Source: Clonostachys chloroleuca | Lineage: Eukaryota > Ascomycota > Sordariomycetes > Hypocreales > Bionectriaceae | Reading direction: 5' to 3' | Length of the DNA: 64,000 nucleotides | Assembly: GCA_037952775.1 (NCBI GenBank) | Contig: JBANAY010000004.1 | Span: forward strand, 12,214,001 to 12,278,000 | Part shown: positions 1-10,759 of the stretch, one piece after another | Numbering within the stretch: position 1 is the first letter of the stretch | Layout: each line of letters starts with the position of its first letter | Notes under the pieces: generated by a model | What the model saw: the letters and a program-made list of their open reading frames with translations, nothing else | Told to the model about the DNA's origin: nothing | Databases searched by the model: none | Made by a program: the position numbers and the translations under genes

Positions 1-1201
1 TAACCACCAGGGCCTAGCCCACTAAATAACCTTAGCTTCACTCCAGTCCGAAAGGCCCCTGCTGAGCTCTCGTCCCGCACCGTCGGTAGTTGATCCTACT
101 CTTGGCAAGGACCTAAGTAGCTGACTTGCCCAGACCCCCTGACCGCTATTATAATGAACAAAACAAGCTTCCTCCGTTCTGAGGAGTGAGCCCCGATGTT
201 AGTGGCTCAAAGCTGGCTGTCGCTTGGTCACGCTATCTTCGAGGCCCTCATTGAGAACAGCTAGTCGTGGCAAGGATAATACGAGCTCGCTTGAATACAA
301 ACTTGGGATGCTAGCCTAGGTATCGGAAAGCTTAGAACCTAGCTTTTCAAATCTATTTCTCTTGCATCTTCTACCGCCGCTTCTCTTGGGACCCGGAGTT
401 ATCCTGTGGTTGCGGCTGCGTAACTTGTCTGAAGGCGGTCAACAGAGCGTTGTTGCCCCTTTTGCTCGAGTCCGCAGTCAACCCTTTGCTGGTCAACTGC
501 GTACCTAGAACGAGGAGACTTGAATTAACAGTGAAGGATGAGACCCTATGCCAGATCTCAGCACCACGGAAGTGGCATTATTCCATCTAAAGGAGCTGGC
601 TGCAGTTGTAGCCTCCCGTGCCAATGGCTCTGGGAACCAGTCGGGTGGCTCCCATTATTGTTCTGGGAAGTTGACATTGGGGGCTTGTTGAGTGGTCTAA
701 ACCTCTGCCAAGCTTTCCTTAAAACTCTGGGAGGATTTGGGGCTAGTCTTTGCGTCCCGAACGTTTAGATCGAGGGTTGCACTCCCCAGCCAGTTTGACC
801 CGAGCGCCATGTCAGCTTGTGATGTGTGCATCTTATTCTCCCAAGCCCAACCAGGGGACTTCAGCAGATGTCTCTTCGTGATGAAAGTTCAGACTCGTTG
901 GTCTTAGCTCCGTGGCAGCTCCGAAGATGTATAATAATGAACAACACTACTGCAGGACAACCGCCAATGTTGCAATCGCAGAGTTAAAATACGACATGTT
1001 TGCTGTCATCCAGCCCATTGATATTTCGCTGAGCCAACTGGTCCCCAGGGATCCATGTATTATTTACAGGCTAACCCTGATCCCAACAATAAGAGTAAAC
1101 AACTAGGTATGAATCTAATACGCCTAACGAATAAGAAAATATTGCTTTACACTGCACAACAAGGTGCCTTCGTGCTTTCATACAACCCAGTATTTCCACC
1201 C
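1..1201. other. left-edge intergenic sequence
   Basis: No gene can be supported here. The open frames are short (76 residues or fewer), lack conserved motifs and have no convincing splice partners. The stretch lies downstream of the COY1-like gene, which ends at 1202 on the minus strand, so its right part probably holds that gene's 3' UTR. I saw no repeat or RNA gene. Confidence 0.5.
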
Positions 1202-3527
1202 CTATCCCCTGTGCTCCTGGAATCCATCCGGCTTCCATTCTCCGTGACCTGCGGGTGCATTTTGTGAATTGCCCTTCGATCCCGCTCCTGCAGCAACAAC
1301 CGTCGTGCCTAGCTGGCTGGCGTGTTTCTCAAAGTCAGATGTGCCCAGCCAGTAGAGGGACAGGAAGATAAGAAGGTGGAGAGCCAGGCAGTATGCTGCG
1401 AAGAGGTTTCTGCTCGTCCGGGAGGCGAGAACCATTCTTGTGATGCTGTAGACTATCCTCTCCGGAAGACTCATGCGTTGGTAGGCCCTCGCCGACTCGC
1501 GGCCGCGGAACGCAGCGAAGGGCGAGATGTTTGACTCGTAGGCTTTGCGGTATCGGTCCAACTCGATGCCCGGGTTCCCTGTCCCCCCAATCGCTACCGT
1601 GGAGGGGTTCGGGTTTGAGGTGAAGGATGACGTTGCCGTGGAAGCACCTCCCCGGTTGTATGTCGACACGTACCGCGTCTTCTCATAGAGGTTGAGGTTG
1701 TCCTTCTGCAGCGCCGCTACCTCCTGTCTAAGCTGTGACACAGTCCGGTGGGTGTCAGAGAGTTCCTGCTCGAGCTCGGCATTCTTCTTTTTGAAGCGGT
1801 CGCGCTGTGCGGCGACCATGGGGAGAATGCCAGAGCCACCACCCATGGGCTCACGCTCAGACATGCCCGACCTAGGATCCAATCCACTGATAATGGAGGA
1901 TGTCGGGGATACTCGGCCACCACGTCGAGTGGGAGGCGGGCCTCTTGTGACGTAGGTTCCCGCAACAGAGGCGCCAGAGGGGAAGGCGTTGACCCCTTCT
2001 GACTGAAGAGTCTCTAGGTCGTTTTCCAGCTTCTGGTTGAGGTTCTGAGACTTCTCCAACTCCGCATTGGTCCTCGAGAGTTCCTCCTGGATCTCTTCCA
2101 GTCGCGCCTGCAGGCCTTGGCTTGAGACCCGTAGAATAGTCAGTTCGTCACTAAGCTTTTTGTTCCTGCCCAAGAGAAGCCTCTCAAGCGACTCATTATT
2201 AGAAGCGTCACCATCCTGGACCTGCTCGCGCACGTCATCATCGTCTCCCGTAGCAAACTCGATGCTCTTGAGGATTTCAAGTTCTTGTTTCAGTTCGTCA
2301 TAATCCGTCCATTTTTCAACCTTGGCCTTCAGGCTTTCCTTTTCCTCTTTCAGCAAGGTAACCTCCCTTTCGATGGACCGTACCTTGGCATCAAGATCTC
2401 GTTTCAGCGCCTCCTTCTCAACCCTCGCGGCATCAAGCTTTCTGATAAACGATGAGTTCTCGGCCCTCATTCGCATGTAGCTGGGATCTTCCTCCAAAGA
2501 TGCCTCATTCTGGGTCGAGACGGATGATTTCGCTTGGGCTAACTCAATTCTCATCTGTTCATTTCGAGCCTCGACTTCAGCCAAGCGCGTACTAGTTCGC
2601 TCGAGGTCGGAGTGGAGCATTTCCACTTCAGCGCTTGAGACATGATTGAACTGTGCGTCTTGGTCGCCTCCGGTCTTTCCCAGTCGCTGGTTGACCTCGT
2701 AGCTGGCTCGGATCTCGCTCAGCAGTCGTTCTTGGCTTTCTACTTTCTCCTCCAAGCTCTTCTCCTTTGCTTCCCAGTTGTCCTTCTTCTCGTCCATGAC
2801 AGCAGCCCATGATGATTCGACCTCCTTGACTCGATCTTCGAGCTTCTCTTCCAGCTCGTTGCGCGCTGTCCTCTCGCTCTGTAACTTGGTCTCTGTCTCT
2901 TCCAATTGCGATGTGACCTTAGACAGATTGGTCTGCAGATGCTGGTTCTCCTCCTGGAGTTTTGGTAGGGTATCCTCAGATAATAGCATAGAGTCGACAG
3001 AGGCTTCGAGGAGTGGGTACGGATCGGGCGCTTCAGACAACGATGTGTAGGTCTGTAGGAACGACGAGTTGACCGACTTGGAGTGGTTTGTCAAGACATC
3101 GATGAAGGCTTGGTAGGCTGAAGACATGCGACGTCAGTCAATCTTTGTACATACAGTATTCCAGAGTAGTAGCATACCTTTGAGCAGCCCTTTGATCTCC
3201 GTCAGCTTTGATGCATCGTCGAGCTTCCTGAAGTCCTTGGTCTTTTGCGCCAAGTCTTTTCGCTGGACGGTGGTGTCTCGTTGATAGGCAACAATCTCGG
3301 ATGCTGTAGAATCAAGCTTGTTTGTGAGGCTCGTGAGATCGAGGTCTAGAATATAGGTCCAGCAATTAGTTTGATGCTCTCGAATACCCGGGGGCGGGGG
3401 AAGCCATACTCCTCCAAACAGATATAGCATGCTGGAACTTGTTCTCTCCTTCGAAGGTCGGGCCTACCGGTGACTCTGCCACCGCCTCCTGGGCCTTCAA
3501 TGCCTCTTCCACGGCGGCGTCGGCCAT
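1202..3527 (-). CDS. COY1: Golgi golgin COY1/CASP, coiled-coil membrane tether
   Basis: Likely a Golgi-membrane golgin that takes part in intra-Golgi retrograde tethering (CASP family). I place three exons: 3527-3410, 3345-3178 and 3117-1202, giving 733 residues. Both introns (64 and 60 nt) are GT-AG and the joins restore the family sequence VWRNLDLTSL and KGLLKAYQAF. The N-terminal block QRKDLAQKTKDFRKLDDASK is a family hallmark. Residues about 110-600 are heptad-rich coiled coil. A CASP C-terminal region follows, ending in one membrane span near residues 666-686 (FAAYCLALHLLIFLSLYW) with a short lumenal tail, so it is tail-anchored. The ATG at 3527 is chosen because it opens the conserved frame. 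An in-frame ATG at 3127 lies inside the intron and is not the start. It is divergent from VPS3 across a 537-bp gap. Confidence 0.92.
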
Positions 3528-4064
3528 TTTGAAGCCGGTAGTGGACTCTGCTCGAGGTTTCGCAATGTCGAATCAGGCGCGCCCTGATGATAGGTCTGGT
3601 CCGCCAGTATGAGATGAGCGGGTTCGCTGCGCACGCTTTAATACAGCTCAAATTGGCAAAATCGATTGGCTGCTTGTGTCCATGGGAAAGAACGTAGATG
3701 GTTAAGTGGAATTGGACAGTTCTTGGTTGCTGCTATTCTCCCTGAACATGCGCTCTCGGTAGCTTTCCCCTGTCTGCTACGTAGCGCTGAAACAGGCCAG
3801 CTCGGCCAACTCGTGGCAGGGCGCGAGGTGTTAAAGAGCTGCGCCCCACCACTCCGTCATACCACCTGTGATTGATTATGTGGCTGGTATTAGATTGCGC
3901 CGCACCTGGCCAAGCTTTATCTACCTCCCACTCAACGGTTGATCAACCCGCGACCTCATAGCTCCCGACCTGCAATTCGACGGTTACCCCGGCCGGACCT
4001 CTCACTCTTGCTCCCGCGACCGCAATGACACAGCATCGATGAGGCTGCCGAGTGATTTGCCGCT
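3528..4064. promoter_or_regulatory. shared divergent promoter COY1-like / VPS3
   Basis: 537 bp lie between the start codons of two divergent trafficking genes, so both promoters must be here. No clear TATA box or recognised operator was seen. A 69-residue open frame inside it has no conserved features. Confidence 0.5.
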
Positions 4065-7000
4065 ATGACATCGACAGGCCCAGGTGATGGGCAAGGGTCT
4101 AACGGAAGACCAGAGGAAGGGCCCTTTATCCTGAGACCGTTACTAGACAATGTGCCGCTGGTCACGGATGAGACGGAGGGCGAGGTGAAGATAAACTGTG
4201 TTGAATACTATGGTAGGCCGCATCGCATGCAACCGCTACATGAACCCAAGCTCATTGATTCGCCCAAACAGATCGCAACCTATATGTCGGCACCAGCGCG
4301 TCCGAGCTACTCCATTTCGTACAGATACCTCCCGACCCAAAAGATCCCGGCAGCCCGCCAGTATATATTCTAGCGTCTAGGTTGTTCCCCAACTATGTGG
4401 AAGTCGCCGGGCCGCTACCCGGCGTGCAGCAGATCCTGCTACTCCCTCACGCGGGAAAGGCGTGCATTCGTTGTAATTGGACCGTGACCCTATACTCGTT
4501 GCCGGAGTTGAGTCCAGCATTCGATTCAAGCAAAGTCAGGGGCTGCAATTGGATCGGTGGTGTCGACTTGAATAAACCTTTGGTCAGCGACGACGATGGT
4601 CAAGGTCCAGCACCTGTCAATGTCCTTCTCGCATCGAACCGGCGGATTCAGGCTCTTGAAATCGGCAGCTCGAAACCTAGGATCATACAGGTGATTACCA
4701 ACATATGAATGTCTTTTATAGGTTGCGTTGGCTAACTTCGTCACGTCAGAGGATCGATTTACCCGGAATCAGCCTAGCCGTTCGTAGAGATTCTATAGCC
4801 TGCGTCGCTGACTCGAAGTCATACTCACTCCTTGATGTTGAAAGACAACTCAGGATTCCGCTAATGAGCATATCATCTTTGGATGAATCTACTCCGCCTG
4901 AAGATGTCGGGCATGCGCAGAGCCTACATACTAGTACCGGCGTTGGGGTAGGGAGAAGTTCGTCTCTTATTCAAGGACGGTCCCCTGTTGATTTTCATAG
5001 TCATACCAGAAGCTCAAGTTTAGGGGGTTCCATACTAGGAAGTATGCGAAGGGGAGATGACGACGGGCGACAGTTACAGTTACCATCAGAAGTATCATCA
5101 TTAGATGCATTATCGAGCCCGCAACCCCTAAGAAGCCCGCAACCTACCATCGATGGCATTGCGATACCACCTTCCATCGACAAGCCCTTACCCCAAGCCC
5201 CAGGAGAGGCTGATGCTGCTGCACAGCCTTCCCAAGCCCGGGAAGAGCCGAGGCAAGTGTTCTTACAGCCTCATATTGCATCGCCTGGACCCGAGGAGTT
5301 TTTGGTTATCCGAGGCACAAGCCCGGTTGAACCTTGTATTGGTATGTTCGTGAATCTGGATGGTGATCCCACGAGGGCGCCTGTCAACTTCGAGAGATAT
5401 CCTAAGGAGCTGGTGGTCGACACCGGTTTCCATGATTTAGCCGATGCCCAGCCAACCATGACAGAGGGTGACAATGGTTTTGTTCTCGTGTCCTTGACCA
5501 AGGAATTCAAAGATGGCTTGCGGCATGGCATCGAAATCCAGTCATTAAACTCTGACAACGACGGAGAGGCTCAAAGATATTGGCTAGAAGCTGATGGGGT
5601 CGACAAGGAAACAGAATATGGCATTAGACCGCTGACAGGAAGAGAGGAGTTTAAATACGAAGAGATCGTGGAGAAGCTCTGCCAGAAGAAATTCCGTCCG
5701 TTTTCTACCAGTACAGAAACGCCTACAGTTTCACTCAGGCGCTCAGACTCGAGAACAGCCTTGTCCATTGAGCAACTATCCAAGGAAAAGGAGCTATTCG
5801 ACCAAAACTTTGACTCTCAAGAGGAGGATGCTCTCCCTGACGGCTGGGAGGCATCGCGGAGTGCGGAGTCGAAAGAATTTGCCAGGCGTCTTGCCAAGGC
5901 ATATGCTGGCCTTGTTGTCTGGGCTGGAGATCGGCTATGGTGGGCAGTAAGAAACCCGCTGATCTTGAAACTGGATTCCACACTCGAGGCTGCCATATCC
6001 AAGGACCACCAAGTCGACAGGCGTGCTCTAGTCTCTGTCCTAGGCTCTGTACGTCAGCGAGATGCTCAATCCGAGCTGGAGTTCCTCACATTTGGCTATC
6101 TGCGGCAAAAGATTGGACTTCTTCTTCTTTCGGGACTCTTAAAATCCGCCTCTGGCCAAGGCTTCTCCGAGGCTGAAGTGAAAGCAGTTGAAGAAGTTTT
6201 GGTCGAAAGCAGTCTGGATCCTCGAGTCGTGCTAGCACTCATCCCCGGCGTTCGAAACGAAATCGTTGAAGGCCAGCGGGGAATCTGGATATATGGAGGC
6301 GTGAAAGGGGTGGCCGACTCCTTCATTCAAGGCAGTGAATTTGAGAAGATCGCAAATGGCCGCATCGAAAGCGTTGGGCCAAGTATCCTTCAATTCCTGC
6401 GCATGTTTCTCACATCTTGGAGAGGCATGAAGGGTCTGCCTAGCGTCTCGGAGGAAAGCGAAGTATTCCGGACGGTAGATGCGGCACTGCTCCTTGTCCT
6501 CTTGGAACTGGACAAAAACTCACCAAAGGGCATGGGCAAGGGCGGCTCGGTTCGAGCAGAGCTTAACGAGCTAGTGGATAAGGGTGTGGACTGCTTCGAA
6601 CGAGCAGTCAACCTTCTTGAATCTTATCACCGACTCTTCATTCTAAGTCGGCTATACCAAAGCCGCAAAATGGCAGGTGACGTCCTGAACACCTGGAAGC
6701 GAATTATTGAAGGTGAACGGGACGAGGGGCAGGAGTTCCGCGACGGCGAAATGCGTGTCCGAGAGTACCTCTCCAAGATTCGCAGTCAGTCACTGGTGCA
6801 AGAGTACGGTGTCTGGCTGGCGAACAGGAACCCAAAGTTGGGTGTCCAGGTGTTTGCTGAAGACAAGGGTCGAGCTCCCAAATTCGAACCTGCCCAAGTT
6901 GTTGAGTTACTCAAAGAAGAGGCGCCGGTCGCAGTCAAATACTATCTGGAACATCTGGTATTTGACAAAGGATACACGGTGTATGTCAACGACCTCATTA

Positions 7001-7761
7001 CGTATTACCTTGACGTGGTGGTGGGCGAGCTACAGTCGTCGGCTGAGAGTCGAGATGCCGTGATGGCGACCTACGAGGCCTACAAGGCTCTCCGAGCACC
7101 CAAACCCACCTACCGCCACTTCCTTTCAGATAATGCGCCTCAAGACGACGAAGTTTGGCACAGCCGCCTACGACTCCTCCAGCTTCTAAGTGGCGCACAC
7201 GACTACGACACGACTTCTATCAAGGAGCGAATTGCCAGCTTGCCCGACGACCTGCTGGTCCCCGAGACAATCGTCCTCTCAGGCAGGGAGCGAAACCATG
7301 AGGTTGCTCTCCGTCTTCTGGTGCATAAGCTCGGCGATTATGACGCAGCTGTGTCGTATTGTCTCCGTGGGGGAACAAGCATCGACAGCTTCACCACATC
7401 AGATGGTCTCAGCCGGAAGGACTCGCTTCCCAGCGTGGATACGCAGCGACGCCTCTTTAACGCCGTCCTACACGAGTTTCTGGCGATTTCAGACATCAGC
7501 GACCGTATTGAACAGACGGGCGCACTACTGGAGCGATTCGGCGGGTGGTTCGAGGTCGATGACGTGCTCAAGCTGATTCCAGACAGCTGGTCGGTCGACA
7601 TTGTAGCAGGCTTCCTGGTCGGTGCGCTGCGGCGGCTAGTCAAGCAGAAGCACGAGAGTGTGGTGACGAGGGCGCTGAGCGGCGCGGAAAACCTCAGAAT
7701 CAGCTACGATCTAGTCGCCAGGGTGGATGAAAAAGGTCCCAGTGTCGAAGCTCCAAACTAA
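4065..7761 (+). CDS. VPS3: CORVET subunit Vps3 / TGFBRAP1-like, CNH-domain endosomal tether
   Basis: Predicted Vps3, the Rab5-binding subunit of the CORVET complex that tethers early endosomes. Exons are 4065-4212, 4272-4690 and 4750-7761, with two 59-nt introns. The second has a GCTAAC branch site just before its CAG acceptor. The product is 1192 residues. The N-terminal half is a citron-homology (CNH) beta-propeller: it starts with the family block GPFILRPLLDNVPL and carries NLYVGTSASELLHF after the first junction. A low-complexity Ser/Pro/Gly segment (about residues 230-330) interrupts the propeller. The C-terminal half is an alpha-solenoid of the Vps39/TRAP1 type, with VFDKGYTVYVNDLITYYLDV-like repeats. 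The frame closes exactly across the joins. Vps39/Vam6 is the nearest alternative, but the N-terminal signature favours Vps3. Confidence 0.88.
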
Positions 7762-8592
7762 GCAAGCCGAGAATGCATTGGGGGCTTAGTTCATTGTTGG
7801 TCATCGAGCAGACGTCACTTGACTTGCTTGGGCATGGCAAAGTTTTCAGCTGAAGCTCTAGGCCATGCACCTCTTCATACGATATACATATCAGCCTGTT
7901 CACTGGCACTGGCACATAGCACACCGCATAATGATCCTTTTCGATATTTTATATACTTGGGCATCTAGATAGATGAAAACGACCTTTTTTGTATTTCTTT
8001 CCACGTGCCCTAGGGCATCGCTCCTATTCCGTGCTGGGTGAGGGTGACATGTAATAATCTGCAGCCGATCGGTGAGAAGTGAGGCTGAAACTCGCCCAAA
8101 GCTCAGCTCACAACAGTCCCTCGCATGGCAGAAATGTGGGATTATGCATTCAAGGTCCCACGCGGGCTGATCCTGGCCTCTGTGCTCGCCAATCACGACG
8201 GGCGAGCCGTCCGCAGCTGAACAAACAAGCGGCCACACGCATCCAAGACAAACCCGACTTTTGGTGCCCCCAAAGGCCCAAGGGCCGATGGCGGGCAGCA
8301 CCAAACGAGCAGTGCGGGCGTGCACTTGTCTGCATGGGGACAGTACTGCGACATCGTGCTCCTCGTATGTGGGGAGGAGAGGTGCTTGCGAAGACGACGG
8401 CCAACCACCTCGCCTCCGGATGCCTGCATGCTTGTGTGTGTAATATGTATATATCCATGATGCCAACCAACCAACCAACTATCCCGCACGGTCGGTCTAC
8501 ACTGCAGGTAGTTTTCTCCACGCCAGGAACATTCTTTCCGCCTGGTTGGGTTTTTCTTTTTCTTCTTCTTTTTCTTTCCTCTTCTTCACTTG
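7762..8592. other. convergent intergenic region VPS3 / EFM7-like
   Basis: This holds the 3' ends of two convergent genes. It includes a pyrimidine-rich tract near 8548-8615 and a short CCAA repeat near 8465-8480. Several overlapping open frames (up to 247 codons across the boundary) are antisense or low-complexity and have no family features. No gene is supported. Confidence 0.4.
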
Positions 8593-9513
8593 TTATCTCT
8601 CTCTCTGCGTCCTCTTCAACACCGCAACAACCAGCCACCGCTTTCTCGTCCCTGAATCCTCCTCTGCTTGGTCCTTCACCCATTTCCTCTGCTTCCCATC
8701 GCAGTCCTGCTCCCATATCTTCTCAACCTCGCACCCGGCCTCCTCCTTCAATGCCTCCTCGTCAAAGAACCCGGCCATCTTCGCCCGGCCCGTGTGGAAC
8801 CCAGCAACGACCCAGCACCTAGCCTCCGCCGTCTGCTTGAGGAGGAAGTCGACGGACCGCTGGAGGTTCCCGTGCTGCCATGGCATCCACAGACAGTCAC
8901 AGATGAGCACGCGGTCGAAGGCGTGCCTCTTCCCGGTCACCCCGTCTCCCTCGGGGAACGTGCCCCATTCGTGGCCCAGCACCCTCACGTCGAGAGACAC
9001 CCTGCCAAGGGGCGACATCTCAACCGTCACGTTCTTCTCGACATTCGTCCTGAGCGCCTCTATCAGCGGCGGAGCAGGGTAGTCCGTCACGAGAACCTCC
9101 TCGGCGCCCAGCAACCCGCCCATGATGCTCGGCAGCGCCGTGCCCGCGCCCAGCTCCACGGTCCTCCGCCCCCTCACGTCGAAGAGACCTACCGAGCCGG
9201 CCTCATCCCCCTCCACGGTTGCACCCTCCTCGCTTCTTAGGTACGAGTCCCGCTCTACCAGCTCCGCGAGCAGCAGCGACGAGTTCCAGAGGAAGTGGCT
9301 GAACAGCCGCCTCTCCGTGTCGTCCCCCGGCTGGCACAGCCTCAGCTGCAGGGGCTTCGGCAGGTGCGGCGACGTGTACACCAGCCACGAGTCCGGGTCC
9401 CCGTGCTGGTTCGTCACGTCGTCCGGGAAGACGACGCCCAGCGACTCGGAGAGGAAGTCCTCCGGGTCGGTGCCCTCCGGGCCCGCGAGGGCTATGCGGG
9501 ATGTGAGCGACAT
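8593..9513 (-). CDS. EFM7: EFM7/NNT1-type protein N-methyltransferase
   Basis: An intronless 306-residue class I SAM-dependent methyltransferase of the Methyltransf_16 family. It is usually annotated as nicotinamide N-methyltransferase-like, and yeast Efm7/Nnt1 modifies the N-terminus and Lys of elongation factor 1A. The diagnostic blocks are RRLFSHFLWNSSLLLAELVE (about 69-88), SAM-binding motif I ELGAGTALPS (120-129) and TDYPAP just after it (motif II region). A GHEWG block and CDCLWMPWQH (motif IV region) follow. Length matches the family. The ATG at 9513 opens the conserved N-terminus MSLTSRIALA. The gene is GC-rich. The protein-methyltransferase assignment over a metabolite substrate comes from the yeast homologue and is inference. 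Confidence 0.85.
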   Translation of the reverse strand: MSLTSRIALAGPEGTDPEDFLSESLGVVFPDDVTNQHGDPDSWLVYTSPHLPKPLQLRLCQPGDDTERRLFSHFLWNSSLLLAELVERDSYLRSEEGATVEGDEAGSVGLFDVRGRRTVELGAGTALPSIMGGLLGAEEVLVTDYPAPPLIEALRTNVEKNVTVEMSPLGRVSLDVRVLGHEWGTFPEGDGVTGKRHAFDRVLICDCLWMPWQHGNLQRSVDFLLKQTAEARCWVVAGFHTGRAKMAGFFDEEALKEEAGCEVEKIWEQDCDGKQRKWVKDQAEEDSGTRKRWLVVAVLKRTQRER

Positions 9514-10759
9514 TATACCTCCCGCCGGTCTAACCAGAAACCCCGGGAAGGGAACAGCGTTTTATTTTCCTAAAACGTATATTGGCCTTTCTTGAGTGGT
9601 CGGGTCGCAGCCGTTGGACGAAAGCCAAAAATCCTAGGCTCGAGTCTAAAAAAATTCCTCGACGTCTCCGCCTTTTTTTTTTTTTTTTTTTTTTACGAGG
9701 GGGTCTATATCGCCAGGGGAGTCAGGATTGGGATATACCTGGTGTGATACAAAGCTCCAATCGGCTCACGACCCTTTTCTAAGCCTGGAAGCCAAGGTGG
9801 TATATCGATATTTGGTCGTTACGTGGGATCTTGGTGGGAGGGAGCAGGCTGGGGCTATGGAACCGAAAATCCCCCCATTTCGGGTCCCATCCTCCGATGA
9901 ACCGGGGTCATCCTACTGACATCACAGATTCTCCTGGCCAGGGGTCAGATAAACTTGTTTTTTTATCAATTGGGGGTTACTTCATAATTCTGCTCTTACA
10001 AACGCCCCGGTCGATTGTAAACGATCAGACTTCATCTCTCCTCAACTCGTTTGTCAACCCTCGAGACAGCAGCATTCATCTCATGTTCCACGAAACAAGC
10101 ACCCGCACACGACTTTGAGACATCGAATGGAACGTCACATTTGCAGCTCGAACGAGTAGTGGTACAGATCGGTATTATTATTATCACTCAGCTGGTGTCA
10201 AAGACCAGCTCAAGGCAAGCAATGCAGATACTAACTATAAAGCCCGTGAGAAATAGATGGTGGGAGAAGATCGCGTCTTCGCCATTTAACCATCGTCGTT
10301 ATCATCCATCATTATATATATAACCCAAAAGGAAGGTCCCAGAGCCCACCGGATATAAAAACAAGAGAGAGGTAAAAAAAAAAAAAAAAAGAGAAAAAAA
10401 AAAAAGAAAGGGGACAATGCCCACAACCAAGTGGTCTGTTTCGATTTGCTCGCAAATCAATGGGGTATCATTTCACCGTCTTCCTTGAACCTCGGAAGAC
10501 GTCTTTGTTCCTTGTCGTATTCCAACACATACAATCATGAGATAATTCCCCATGTTTCCCCGGTTTCCCAAAATAATTTCCTTTCCCATTGCCGTTAAAA
10601 TCCCGCTTTGCGCCTTCTGCTATGCTTTTGAATAGTCCTTGCAGGGACGGACGTGTCCCTTCGCAAGCCAACCTTCGAGATTATGATGAGAACCCTCTTC
10701 CGTGTACTGGGGGACTTTATAACCAAGAAAATGAAACAATAGTGAAAACGATGCCTCGA
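9514..10759. other. intergenic region with long T and A homopolymers
   Basis: This is upstream of EFM7 and downstream of the C2H2 gene. It contains a T22 run at 9673-9694 and an A-rich double run near 10374-10406. Short open frames here show no family features. Part of it should carry the EFM7 promoter and the C2H2 3' UTR. Confidence 0.5.
9673..9694. repeat. poly-T tract (22 nt)
   Basis: An uninterrupted run of 22 T. It could be replication slippage or the poly-A tail of a short retroelement inserted on the minus strand. No clear target-site duplication was recognised. Confidence 0.9.

Noticed and set aside
8079..8822. Overlapping frames of 188-247 codons between VPS3 and the methyltransferase
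   Set aside because: They overlap on both strands, end inside the methyltransferase gene and have no recognisable sequence.
9590..9650. tRNA-like boxes (GAGTGGTCGG and GGCTCGAGTC)
   Set aside because: The T-stem does not pair and no acceptor stem or anticodon arm can be drawn.
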